A stretch of DNA of 49,777 nt from the IMG/VR virus record IMGVR_UViG_3300022910_000006, positions 1 to 49,777 of that record; one strand, written 5' to 3'. Positions 14,659 to 22,406 of the stretch are shown here, one piece after another (the first letter of the stretch is position 1; each line of letters begins with the position of its first letter). The stretch comes from a virus. Position numbers and translations under genes: made by a program. The notes beneath the pieces were generated by a model. The model was not told the DNA's origin, did not search any database, and saw nothing but the letters and a program-made list of their open reading frames with translations.

Positions 14659-14664
14659 TATGCT
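14659..14664 (+). promoter_or_regulatory. -10 box of a leaderless promoter
   Basis: TATGCT lies 8 nt before the GTG at 14673. There is no SD, so the transcript probably begins at or next to the start codon. CTGCAA at 14635-14640 could be a weak -35. Confidence 0.5.
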
Positions 14665-14672
14665 TCCGGCTC

Positions 14673-15083
14673 GTGGAAGGTCTCGGCGAGGCTGGTCTCG
14701 AAAGGCTCCTTACGACGCTCGAGGACGTGGGAGCCGGCAAGGTCGCGTTGACGATCGACGACGCCCGCCCCGACAACGCCGCGCACCTGACGCGGTTGTG
14801 CCTCCAGGGGGCCGCCGAGCTCGGCTGGAGTTTCGACCAGGCGTGGTCGACCGCGATGGCGCGGCTTCAGCCCAGCCAAGCGGGCGGCCAGGTCGACCCG
14901 GTGGAAGCCGCCGAGCTCCGCGAAGACCGCCGCCTCCTCGAAGAGGATCGCCCCCTCTTCCGCGCCGCCTACGAAGGGCGGCCGCCGACGACGATGGAGC
15001 GCGCCCAGCGCCTCGCCGCCGCCAGCGATCGACTCGACCAAGCCTTCCGGCCGGTGCCGTCCCTCTCGGCGCTGGCCCTGTGA
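14673..15083 (+). CDS. Hypothetical helical protein
   Basis: 136 aa from the GTG at 14673, chosen over the frame opening at 14577 because of the TATGCT box 8 nt upstream. It is mostly helical and charged ('LRLLEEDRPLFRAAYEG'-type segments; 'TTMERAQRLAAASDRLDQAF'). It has no recognised family. It overlaps the next gene (GTGA). Confidence 0.6.
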   Translation: MEGLGEAGLERLLTTLEDVGAGKVALTIDDARPDNAAHLTRLCLQGAAELGWSFDQAWSTAMARLQPSQAGGQVDPVEAAELREDRRLLEEDRPLFRAAYEGRPPTTMERAQRLAAASDRLDQAFRPVPSLSALAL

Positions 15084-15715
15084 CCGTCGAGACCTACGGC
15101 GTCGAGCAGCTGCTCCGCGACCTCCGCGAATACACCTGCCCGGTGCATGGCTGCGAGGCGGCCCCCCGCAGCGGGAGCCTCCTGTGCCCCGGTCACTGGC
15201 GCCTGGTCCCCGCCGACCAGAAGCGCGAAGTCTACGAGATCGTCCGCAGGATCGAACGCCTCGCCAAGCGCTACGACACGGCCCAGGACGGGTCGCCCCG
15301 GCAGGCGAGGCTCGCCGACGAATGGCTGCGCGACGAGACTATTTGCCGCGAGGTCCAGCTTCGAGCGGTGATCGTGGCCTCCGAACGTGCGGGGGCGCGC
15401 CCCGACGATGTAGGGTCGGCCGGTCAAACGACCCCCAGAAAGGGAGGCTGTATGAAGATCAAGACCAGCGTCAACAGCGACGGGTGCGCCACCGTCGCCA
15501 TCATCAACCCGGAGACCCAGGAGACCATCGACACCCGGTCGGTCGAGCCGGGTCAGGAGGTCGAGATCACGGCGGTCAATCCGGCCGATCTCCATGTCGG
15601 CGAGGTCTGCGCGATCGCCGCGCCGGCCGCCGGCGCCGGAGAGGGCGAGGCCGCGGCCGGCGAGGGTGCCGGCGAGGGCAGCGCCACGGGCGAGGGCGAG
15701 AGCGCGACCCCGTAG
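15080..15715 (+). CDS. Hypothetical protein with Cys/His N-terminus and GEG-repeat tail
   Basis: 211 aa from a GTG at 15080 overlapping the previous stop (GTGA). The N-terminal 115 residues have 'YTCPVHGCEAAPRSGSLLCPGHW', a C-x4-C...C-x2-H zinc pattern, then a long helix. The second part contains a beta-like region and ends in Gly-Ala-Glu repeats (GEG units). A strong internal start at 15452 in the same frame could yield a separate 87-aa product, so two fused units may be present. Confidence 0.55.
   Translation: MTVETYGVEQLLRDLREYTCPVHGCEAAPRSGSLLCPGHWRLVPADQKREVYEIVRRIERLAKRYDTAQDGSPRQARLADEWLRDETICREVQLRAVIVASERAGARPDDVGSAGQTTPRKGGCMKIKTSVNSDGCATVAIINPETQETIDTRSVEPGQEVEITAVNPADLHVGEVCAIAAPAAGAGEGEAAAGEGAGEGSATGEGESATP
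15452..15715 (+). CDS. Nested in-frame gene: small beta protein with GEG tail
   Basis: 87 aa starting MKIKTSVNSDGCATVAIINP. The ATG is preceded by AAAGGGAGG at 4 nt, the best SD on this strand, and a TAGGGT box lies at 15411-15416. The frame is continuous with 15080-15715, so either the strong SD makes a separate C-terminal product or the upstream unit reads through. Residues 1-50 are beta-rich; the rest is Gly/Ala/Glu repeats. Confidence 0.5.
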   Translation: MKIKTSVNSDGCATVAIINPETQETIDTRSVEPGQEVEITAVNPADLHVGEVCAIAAPAAGAGEGEAAAGEGAGEGSATGEGESATP

Positions 15716-15725
15716 TTCTGGCGGT

Positions 15726-15754
15726 GGGGCGCGGGTCGGTTCGGCTCGCGCCCC
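15726..15754. terminator. Terminator hairpin between convergent units
   Basis: GGGGCGCG (15726-15733) and CGCGCCCC (15747-15754) form a perfect 8-bp stem with a 13-nt loop, followed on the plus strand by AATT. It lies 11 nt after the plus-strand gene stop and facing the leftward tail operon. Confidence 0.65.
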
Positions 15755-15841
15755 AATTCCGCCCGCCTGACGCGCCACCTGAGCGCGTCGCGGGCGTTCT
15801 CGGGATTTCCGGGGGGTAGGTCCGAAACGGGGGCGAAGCCC

Positions 15842-15982
15842 TCAGATCGCCGGATACGAGCGCCCGGCCGGTTTCCCACCGACGACCTCCGCTTTCCAGG
15901 CCGCGATCAACTCGGCCATCGAACGGCGCTCTACGTCAGGGTCTCGGCCCGATCGGTACCTACCGAGCGTCAACGACCCCAC
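15842..15982 (-). CDS. Possible small protein at the end of the tail operon
   Basis: 46 aa from a GTG at 15982, including 'MAELIAAWKAEVVGGKPAG'. An AGGAG lies only 2 nt before the GTG; a TTG three codons in has an 11-nt spacing. A TAGGGT box follows the gpI stop. Composition is protein-like, but the start is unsettled. Confidence 0.3.
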   Translation of the reverse strand: MGSLTLGRYRSGRDPDVERRSMAELIAAWKAEVVGGKPAGRSYPAI

Positions 15983-16015
15983 GACTCCTGAGCTACGGGC
16001 GCGGCGCGAACCCTA

Positions 16016-16636
16016 TCAGGGCGAGTGCGCGACGACCGCGCCCCAGGTGGCGAAGTCTTCGGCCACGTCTTCCCAGGTGGCCTCCTCTTCGGCGAGCTCA
16101 TCCCAGGTCCAGTCGGGCGACGTGTTGAAGAACAGCCGGATCCCGATCGGCTTCTGCTCGCGGAGAATGTCGCGGAGCGTGGCCTCGGGTTCGGGGGTCT
16201 CGCCTTCGAGGGTGACGATCTTCATCCGGTAGGCGAGGCCGGCGTAGAACTCGACCAGCAGGGCGGTTTTGGTTCCGGTGAGCCGGCGCTTGGCAACGGC
16301 GACGATGGCGCCGGGGGTACCGCGGCCGAAGCCCTCGGGTTCTGAGATCGCCGCCCGCTGTTCGGCCTCACTCATCAACGGCAGGAGGCGGGCGCCGACG
16401 AACTGGGCGAGGTAGGGGAGCGCGGCCGCGGGGCATTCGTCGGGGTCGAGGAGGATCTGCCAGCCCGGGCCGCTGTCCCGGTCGCTGACGATCTCGTGGA
16501 TCAGGTCGATGTTGCCCGACGTGAGCGCGGCGCAGAAGTTGAGGGTCGCCCAGCCGTGGGCTTCGTCCTCCTGGGTGAAGGCGGGGTCCAGCGCTTCGTA
16601 GAGCTCGAGCGCGGCAGCTGAGACTTCCGGCTGCAT
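16016..16636 (-). CDS. Baseplate wedge protein, P2 gpI-like
   Basis: 206 aa, ATG at 16636 in a TGATG overlap with the gpJ-like gene. The region with 'LPYLAQFVGARLLPLMSEAEQRAAI' followed by 'GRGTPGAIVAVAKRRLTGTK' matches the tail protein I family ('LP.LA....VD.W....se..rR..i......h...GT..air.al'). Its place right after gpJ, at the end of the baseplate genes, is the usual P2/Mu-type order. The C-terminus is acidic with repeated W-x-E segments, perhaps for fibre attachment. Confidence 0.75.
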   Translation of the reverse strand: MQPEVSAAALELYEALDPAFTQEDEAHGWATLNFCAALTSGNIDLIHEIVSDRDSGPGWQILLDPDECPAAALPYLAQFVGARLLPLMSEAEQRAAISEPEGFGRGTPGAIVAVAKRRLTGTKTALLVEFYAGLAYRMKIVTLEGETPEPEATLRDILREQKPIGIRLFFNTSPDWTWDELAEEEATWEDVAEDFATWGAVVAHSP

Positions 16637-17817
16637 CAGGGACCTACTTCGATTTTGCCCGCTTTGGTCAGCGGCGCGGCCCCTTCGAGCGGCACGTCCG
16701 CGACGCCGAGCGCGCCGCCTTCTTTCCCGATTTTGAGTTCGGTGTAGTGGTCGACGCCCGGGAGGTTGTTCAGCAGGGTCACGAGATCCTGATGCCTGAC
16801 GACGGTCTCGTGGTTCCAGCCGCGGGGGTCTTCGGGGTCCGGCATCCCGAACGCGATCGGGTCGAGGTAGGCGGCGAGCGCGGCTTCGACGTTGGCCTCC
16901 TCGGTCGCCTGGTCGAAGCCGTCGCGGGCGACGATCTGGAACTTGACGGCGACGGTCGTGTAGGTCGGGTCGATCGCGAAGAAGCGGAAGTTCGCCTCCC
17001 GTTTCGACTCCAGGTCGGCGACCAGCGCTTCCTTGACCGGGAGGCTGCACGGTTCCCCGCTCGCGTCGCAGGTGGCGATCGACACCGTGCGTTCGCTGGT
17101 CCAGGTTTCGGGGTCGTCGGGGTCGTCGGTTTCGGGGTTGAAGAGGTCGAGCGCCAGGGCGCGGAAGACACCCGGGACGTTGCGGGCCAGGATCTCCACG
17201 TCGCGGGGGATGATCGGCCGCGGCGCCAGGGTTTCCATCGTTTCGGCGAGCCGGTTGAGGTAGGTGGTCACGTCCTCGGCCTCTTCGCCGCCGCTCGATT
17301 CGCCGACCAGGGTGATCGAGTCGACGAAGTTGAGGGTGTCTTCGGGCTTGGCTTCGCCCGACAGTTCGTTGCCGGCCGTGCCCGGTTCGATCGCTTCGAG
17401 CAGAACCTCGCCGGCGGCGGTTTCGCTCGAGGCCGCCGGGACCTCGACGGCGCCGACGACGCGAAACCCTTCGCCGGTGTTGCCCGACGTGGAAACGTTC
17501 ACCTGGGTCCCGGCTTTGATCTCGTAGCCGTCGGCGTCGACCATCACCCAGGTCGATTTGACCGTCGCCGGCGTCGCGGCGATCGGCTGGACGTGGGCGA
17601 TCTTCACCCCGTAGCCGTAGAAGATTTCTGCCGCCACGTCGGCCGTCAGCTGGCCCAGCGGGACCATGAGCAAGTCGACCATTTCGTCGATCAGCGCGAC
17701 CTCGGGGGAGTTGTCGTTGCGTTTCCAGCCCGGGAACCGTTCTTCCATGCCGGCGTAGATCGCCGACTTCAGGCTGTTGCCGTCGAACTCGACGGGGAGC
17801 TCGATGAAGCTGGTCAC
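16636..17817 (-). CDS. Baseplate J-like protein
   Basis: 393 aa from a GTG at 17817 (GTGA overlap with gp25). It has the gpJ layout: N-terminal helices 'NSPEVALIDEMVDLLMVPLGQLTADVA', a beta-rich centre ('KAGTQVNVSTSGNTGEGFRV', 'IEPGTAGNELSG'), 'NRLAETMETLAPRPIIPRDVE' (family 'R......RpG...T...yeala') and a C-terminal fold with 'AVKFQIVARDGFDQ' and 'AALAAYLDP'. Baseplate J proteins form the wedge ring of contractile tails. Length fits P2 J and its relatives. Confidence 0.85.
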   Translation of the reverse strand: MTSFIELPVEFDGNSLKSAIYAGMEERFPGWKRNDNSPEVALIDEMVDLLMVPLGQLTADVAAEIFYGYGVKIAHVQPIAATPATVKSTWVMVDADGYEIKAGTQVNVSTSGNTGEGFRVVGAVEVPAASSETAAGEVLLEAIEPGTAGNELSGEAKPEDTLNFVDSITLVGESSGGEEAEDVTTYLNRLAETMETLAPRPIIPRDVEILARNVPGVFRALALDLFNPETDDPDDPETWTSERTVSIATCDASGEPCSLPVKEALVADLESKREANFRFFAIDPTYTTVAVKFQIVARDGFDQATEEANVEAALAAYLDPIAFGMPDPEDPRGWNHETVVRHQDLVTLLNNLPGVDHYTELKIGKEGGALGVADVPLEGAAPLTKAGKIEVGP

Positions 17818-18209
17818 GATCGGACCCCCACCCGGACGGTGACGCGGGAGATCAGGTCTTCGAGCTCGGCGACGGTGCGGATCCGCGCCCGCGGCTCATA
17901 GCGCGCGATCTGGGCGAGCCATTCGTCGATCGCCTCTTCGGGCGGGAAGGGATCGAAGCCGGCTTCTTCGACGCCGTAGTCGGGATCGCCGAGCCGAGAG
18001 CCGCGCTCGGTGTTGAGTAGGGCGTAGACGCTCTGGGCGACCTCCTCGGGGGTGTCCTGCTCGATGACGGCGAGCCCGGGGTTCCCCATCTGGAGCGGGA
18101 CCCGGAGCTTCGGCACCTGGGCGGTGTTGGGCCGGCCGGTGGTGGTCGGCGCGAGCGGGTCGCCGAAGGTGCCGGAGCCGAGTTTGCCTTCGCCGAGAGT
18201 GGGCTCCAT
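17814..18209 (-). CDS. Baseplate wedge protein gp25/GPW-like
   Basis: 131 aa, ATG at 18209 (TGATG overlap). The core 'VYALLNTERGSRLGDPDYGVE', 'FDPFPPEEAIDEWLAQIARYEPRARI' matches the gp25 family ('iLlT..GER...p.yG..l...lfep.......i...I..al...EPRi'). It forms part of the wedge that attaches the sheath to the baseplate. Confidence 0.85.
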   Translation of the reverse strand: MEPTLGEGKLGSGTFGDPLAPTTTGRPNTAQVPKLRVPLQMGNPGLAVIEQDTPEEVAQSVYALLNTERGSRLGDPDYGVEEAGFDPFPPEEAIDEWLAQIARYEPRARIRTVAELEDLISRVTVRVGVRS

Positions 18210-19660
18210 CAGGCGCGAATGTCCTTCGGCCAAATGCCCGGGGCTACGACTAAGCGGTCGACGCTGCATTCCGCCGAACCGACCGCTTCGTTGAGGAGGA
18301 CTTGGAAGGTCACTCCGGTGGATTCGGTTCCGATCCGTCGTGACACCATCGAGTATCTCCAGCCGCCGGTCCCGAACGCTTTTCCGGATTCATCCTGGGA
18401 GTGGAAGGCGTTTGAGGTGCCAGCATGTGAACCACCGGCCTCGATAATGCGTAGCTGGCCCGCGAGCTGATTCTGACCGATCGGCACCCAGATTTTCCCG
18501 ACGAAGGTGATCCACTCCCCGAGCATTCGGCGTAGGTTCTGGCCGTTGTGGGTCTGGTTAATGAAGGAGCTTGCTCCCGGCGCGGTCGTCACCATCTTGA
18601 CCGAGTAGCCGTTCGGCGACTCATAGTTGACCACGTCTTTGGAAAGGGTCACGTTGCCGAGGGTCCAGTTCGCCAGAGCAGGGACGGCAAAGCTCGCGAA
18701 GTCCCCGTTAAACAAGTAGTTCAATGCCGGCGTTAGAAGCGAGCTGCGTTGCTGGGAGGCGATCCGGCCTTCGAGATTCAGCAGCCGCAGGATCTCATTC
18801 GCCCAAAGCGTGTGTCCGGCCGCGTTGGGGTGGATTTCGTCGCTGAGAAGGGATTTGACGGCGGGATCGGCATCGAGAAAGAGGCGGTGTACGTTCACGA
18901 ACCCGTAGCCCCGAAGCTGCGCAACTGCTTCGGTGACGAACTGGCGGGTGGCGTGAACTTCTTTATTGGCGTCGACACGCGGGTTCTGGGCGATGAGTAC
19001 GAGCTCTGACATCGGGCAGGCGCGGGTGATCGCCGCGGCGCCGACGCTCAGGGAATCTCGCCAGTACGGCTCGGCCGGCGCCCCGGCGCCCCCCTGGTTG
19101 TGGCCGTGGCTGAGGAAGATCAGGTCAGGCTGTTTCGAAGCCACCATCGCATCAAGGAGCCGCGACGTGTGGTAGGCCAGCGGCGTGCTGGCCACCGATG
19201 CGTTGTAGAAGGTGCAGGTCTTGGTGCCGGTGCCTTTCTGTTTTTCCAAGGCTTCGCCGTAGACTTCTTTTTCGGTGTCCCAGGCTCGATATTTGAAGGT
19301 GATAGCGGGGAATCGAGCAGCAAGCCCTTCCAGCACTTTGCCCACCCAGGTTGCGAAAGCGGCTCCCGTCGAGTCGCCGACCACTACGACCGAACAGTCT
19401 TCACCCTCGGTTAGCTTGCGAAGGATGCGCCTTCCAATGCTGTTGGCGCCCCCGGAGACCACTACGAGGGCTTCCTCGATGGCCGTGGCGCGGGCGGCTA
19501 CCGTCGCCGATTCACCGCTCGGGTTTAGACCAAGCTCGTGCTCGATCGCGAGCAGGATTTCATCGACTTCGTTGTGCAGACCCGGATGCACATCTTTCGA
19601 CAGCGTATGGTTGGCGAGATCGACGGCGAGATCGTCGAAGGCAGCGGGGTAATCCGGCAT
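18209..19660 (-). CDS. Tail protein with SGNH/GDSL hydrolase domain
   Basis: 483 aa. The N-terminal 65 residues resemble the virion-anchoring part of actinophage tail fibres ('HNEVDEILLAIEHELGLNPSG', 'ATVAARATAIEE'). Residues about 88-295 form an SGNH hydrolase: S97 in 'VVVVGDSTGAA', N188 in 'SHGHNQGG', D274-x-x-H277 in 'DEIHPNAAGH'. The C-terminal 180 residues look like a carbohydrate-binding beta-sandwich ('NGDFASFAVPALANWTLGN'). Such enzymes deacetylate or de-esterify surface glycans during adsorption. The gene has more A/T at third positions than its neighbours, and a TAGGCT box 6 nt ahead of the ATG with no SD. It lies between the spike-like gene and gp25, an unusual place for a fibre, and was perhaps acquired. 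Confidence 0.8.
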   Translation of the reverse strand: MPDYPAAFDDLAVDLANHTLSKDVHPGLHNEVDEILLAIEHELGLNPSGESATVAARATAIEEALVVVSGGANSIGRRILRKLTEGEDCSVVVVGDSTGAAFATWVGKVLEGLAARFPAITFKYRAWDTEKEVYGEALEKQKGTGTKTCTFYNASVASTPLAYHTSRLLDAMVASKQPDLIFLSHGHNQGGAGAPAEPYWRDSLSVGAAAITRACPMSELVLIAQNPRVDANKEVHATRQFVTEAVAQLRGYGFVNVHRLFLDADPAVKSLLSDEIHPNAAGHTLWANEILRLLNLEGRIASQQRSSLLTPALNYLFNGDFASFAVPALANWTLGNVTLSKDVVNYESPNGYSVKMVTTAPGASSFINQTHNGQNLRRMLGEWITFVGKIWVPIGQNQLAGQLRIIEAGGSHAGTSNAFHSQDESGKAFGTGGWRYSMVSRRIGTESTGVTFQVLLNEAVGSAECSVDRLVVAPGIWPKDIRA

Positions 19661-19666
19661 GAACTA

Positions 19667-19672
19667 AGCCTA
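19667..19672 (-). promoter_or_regulatory. -10 box of a leaderless promoter
   Basis: TAGGCT lies 6 nt ahead of the ATG of the SGNH tail gene; there is no SD. Confidence 0.5.
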
Positions 19673-19682
19673 AGCGCGACCG

Positions 19683-19928
19683 TTACCCCGGCCACCAGGC
19701 GACCACCCAGGGGTCGCCGTGGTCGTCGAGCAGCACGAGTACTTCGTCGCCGATCGCCGGCAGGTCTTCGCCGCGGGGCATCCATCGGGTGATCTCGTAG
19801 AAGTGCTCCTCGCTGAAGCCGGGGACGGTGACGGTGAAGGGATCGTCGAGCGTCGCCGGCGCCGTGGTGACGAAGCCCCTCTGCCCGGGCGGCGCCTGTT
19901 CGGGTGGCTGTTGGCGGGAGAGGTCCAT
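19683..19928 (-). CDS. Small OB-fold-like baseplate/spike protein
   Basis: 81 aa, ATG at 19928 (TAATG overlap). 'FTVTVPGFSEEHFYEITRW', 'PAIGDEVLVLLDDHGDPWVVAWWPG' fits the OB fold of gpV/gp5-like spike proteins ('...GD.Vlv...dg...iV.g.i'). It lies directly after the hub gene, the usual place for a baseplate assembly protein V. It lacks the C-terminal beta-helix needle, so it may only be the OB part. Confidence 0.6.
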   Translation of the reverse strand: MDLSRQQPPEQAPPGQRGFVTTAPATLDDPFTVTVPGFSEEHFYEITRWMPRGEDLPAIGDEVLVLLDDHGDPWVVAWWPG

Positions 19929-21757
19929 TAGAGGCGCTGAATGCCGACGTGTACGTGGTCGTAGTGGTCGGGGACGGCCCAGAGGATCTGCACCGAGAAC
20001 CGCTTGCCGTCGACGACGATCTCGAACCGATCGTAGGTGCCAACGCTGTCGCCGTCGCGGCCGAGCGCGCGGCCGAGTTCGTTGGCGATCTTCGCGCCGT
20101 CGGTGGTCGGGTAGTCGGTGGCGTAGGCGTTGCTCGAGTAGAGTGCGTGGTCGGACCCGCTAGCGTGGCCTTCCTCCTTTTCGGCGCCGGGGCTGACGCC
20201 GTGGTCTTCCATGAACGGGTGAACGAACTGCTTGAAGATCGCCGCCGTGCCCCCCCAGGCCGGGGATCCGAGACTCGTATCGGTGATGTTGACCCCCGAC
20301 AGCTGGGTCGTCGTCGCGCCCGATCCCCCGACTGAGCGGGTGCGGGTCGGCGGCGCCGGCTCTTTTTTGGGTTTCGAGGGGCGCTTGAGGGTGATCTGCA
20401 CGATCGACTCCCGCTTGGCGAGCGGCGATTCGATGCGGTCGACCAGGTAGGCGCCGTTGGCCGGCCCGTGCCGGCGCAGCTGGACGCAGGACCCCGGCGG
20501 CGCCGACCACATCTTCGCCATCGCTTCGACGGTGACTTCCTCGTGGCTCTTGCCTTCGTCGCCCTTGATCGACGTGTCGAGTACTCCGGGCGTCGAGTCG
20601 CTGATCCGCAGGCGGGTGTGGGACTTGAACAAGGTCGGTTCGGCGATGAAGTACACCCAGCCGGCCGACTCGAAGACGCGCCAGTTGACCTGCGAGCCCA
20701 GGCGGGTAATGCACTTCCAGTGGTTTTCGTCTTCCTTCTCCTCGAAGGGGTAGCGCAGGGTTTCGGTCACGTCGGCGCCGCCGCCGTAGCCGCTCACCCA
20801 CTCCGCGGCCTCATCGGTCCAGGGGCCGTAGTTGGCGGCACCGTTGCTGGCCTGGCCGGCGCCGGAGCGCTGGACCGCCTGGGTGATCTCGTAAGCTTTC
20901 GCCTCGGGGTGCTTGCGGAAGTACTCGATCGCCCCTTCGCTCGAGGAGTTGTAGCCGAGCAGGAAGCCGCGCACCGACGCCTCCAGGTTGGTCGGGTCGC
21001 CGCCGAACCCCGACACCCCGGCCGGTTCGATCTCCAGCCAGTTCGATGCGACCTTGCCGATCAGGGACTCGACGATCAGCCCCAGCATGAGGGCGATCAT
21101 CACCCGGGTATCGGCGCCCTCGGCCTCGGCGACGCGCAGCGCCCGGTCGCCGGCGGCGATCTGCGCGCTGTTGGCCTTTTCGCCCTTGACGGTGAGCGAT
21201 ACGTCGCCGATCCCCTTGCCGCGGGTCTGCTTCGCTTCCTCGGCGGCCTTGCGCCCCTCGCGGGGGCTCCTGATCTTCTGGACCTTGTGCAGTTCGGGGC
21301 AGACGAAGCGCGGCCGCGGGGGCTTCAATTCCATTACCCGGGCGCGGGCGAACTCGGCTCGCGTCATTTCGTCGCGGAAGGCTTTGTGGGGACCGTGCAG
21401 CCTGCGCAGGCGGTTGACCACCTGGGCCTCGTGGGTCAGGACCAGCGGCGAGGATTGGCTGTCGCGTTCGTAGGCGACGAAGGTGAAGCCGAGCCCGTCA
21501 AGCTGGAGGTTGTAGCCGTCCTCGAGCAGCGGGGAGTTGAGCAGCTTCGCGCCCTCGTCGTGGATTTCGAGCTTGAGCTCGGAAGCCCCGTTCATCTTCC
21601 GGACCAGGGTCCCGTCCATCAGCGCCCCGCCGACGCGATCGACCAGCTTCTCCCCGCGCAGGGTGAGGTCGAAGATCGAGGACCGGATGCCCTGCACCCG
21701 CGGCAGCAGCGGGACGTTGACCGCCGGCTGTGCCTTGCTGACGCCGATCCGCGCCAC
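19928..21757 (-). CDS. Tail hub protein with lysozyme-like and M15-type peptidase domains
   Basis: 609 aa from a GTG at 21757. The first 150 residues fit the gpD/XkdQ hub fold ('LTLRGEKLVDRVGGALMDGT', 'LEIHDEGAKLLNSPLLEDG', 'YNLQLDGLGFTFVAYERD'). Residues about 210-320 look like a tail lysozyme: 'MIALMLGLIVESLIGK' with a candidate catalytic Glu, 'GGDPTNLEASVRGFLLGYN', 'YEITQAVQRSG'. Hub-like beta domains resume at 340-460. The last 110 residues form a LAS/M15-type peptidase: 'SGSDHALYSSNAYATDYP' (H, D) and 'PDHYDHVHVGI' (HxH). It would cut peptidoglycan while the tube penetrates. Presence of both glycosidase-like and peptidase domains in one hub is notable. Confidence 0.75.
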   Translation of the reverse strand: MARIGVSKAQPAVNVPLLPRVQGIRSSIFDLTLRGEKLVDRVGGALMDGTLVRKMNGASELKLEIHDEGAKLLNSPLLEDGYNLQLDGLGFTFVAYERDSQSSPLVLTHEAQVVNRLRRLHGPHKAFRDEMTRAEFARARVMELKPPRPRFVCPELHKVQKIRSPREGRKAAEEAKQTRGKGIGDVSLTVKGEKANSAQIAAGDRALRVAEAEGADTRVMIALMLGLIVESLIGKVASNWLEIEPAGVSGFGGDPTNLEASVRGFLLGYNSSSEGAIEYFRKHPEAKAYEITQAVQRSGAGQASNGAANYGPWTDEAAEWVSGYGGGADVTETLRYPFEEKEDENHWKCITRLGSQVNWRVFESAGWVYFIAEPTLFKSHTRLRISDSTPGVLDTSIKGDEGKSHEEVTVEAMAKMWSAPPGSCVQLRRHGPANGAYLVDRIESPLAKRESIVQITLKRPSKPKKEPAPPTRTRSVGGSGATTTQLSGVNITDTSLGSPAWGGTAAIFKQFVHPFMEDHGVSPGAEKEEGHASGSDHALYSSNAYATDYPTTDGAKIANELGRALGRDGDSVGTYDRFEIVVDGKRFSVQILWAVPDHYDHVHVGIQRL

Positions 21758-21758
21758 G

Positions 21759-22406
21759 TCAGCCCGCCGGGATGGTCAGGTGCCGGCCCTTCGGCAGTTT
21801 CTTTTTGATGTCGTGGATCCCGTTGGCCTTGCCGATCGCTTTGGCTTCGCCGGGATCGCCGGCGTACTGGGCGGCGACTTCGACCAGGTTCATCGGCCGC
21901 GGCAGCACGATCGACGCCGGCGCCCGGACCCCGCCGTCGCCGTCGCCGCGATCGCGCCCGTGCCCGACCTTGCGGGCGTGGATTGCCTGGGGGTCGTTGA
22001 ACTCGACCAGCTTGAGCACGAGCTCGGCCTGCAACCACCCCTGGCCGGAGGGGAAGGGCAGCAGGTTCCCCCATTCCGGCCAGTCCATGAGGAACCGCAT
22101 CCCCGAGTAGGGCATCGGCCCTTCGGCGGTGAAGTCGATCGCCGGGAGATCGGTGGCGAGGTCGACGACCTGCATCACGTCGGGTTTGACGTTTTCTTTG
22201 CGACCGTCGGCGAGCCCGTCCCAGAAGGCCGGCACCGCCAGCGTGATCAGCTTCTGGCCGGTGACGGTGGTCAGGGACGGCCGGCCGGGGCGCGTCCGTT
22301 CTTCGATGTTGGGGCCGCCGTCGACGGGCAGGATCGGCCCGTTGCCGAGCGGCACCCGGAAGGTGAAGTACTTGGATCGCAGCTTGATCGTGGGTCGGTT
22401 GCTCAT
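21759..22406 (-). CDS. Tail protein with C-terminal LysM (XkdP/gp53-like)
   Basis: 215 aa, ATG at 22406 overlapping the tape-measure stop (ATGA). The C-terminal 50 residues are a LysM: 'MNLVEVAAQYAGDPGEAKAIG', 'KANGIHDIKKKLPKGRHLTIP'. The N-terminal part ('RVPLGNGPILPVDGGPNI', 'FWDGLADG') fits the domain of XkdP-like baseplate hub proteins. Its position between tape measure and hub is the standard one. Confidence 0.8.
   Translation of the reverse strand: MSNRPTIKLRSKYFTFRVPLGNGPILPVDGGPNIEERTRPGRPSLTTVTGQKLITLAVPAFWDGLADGRKENVKPDVMQVVDLATDLPAIDFTAEGPMPYSGMRFLMDWPEWGNLLPFPSGQGWLQAELVLKLVEFNDPQAIHARKVGHGRDRGDGDGGVRAPASIVLPRPMNLVEVAAQYAGDPGEAKAIGKANGIHDIKKKLPKGRHLTIPAG

Noticed and set aside
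15966-15976. Half-site resembling the operator (GTTGACGC) downstream of gpI
   Set aside because: Only the left arm matches, and no -10 follows at 17 nt.
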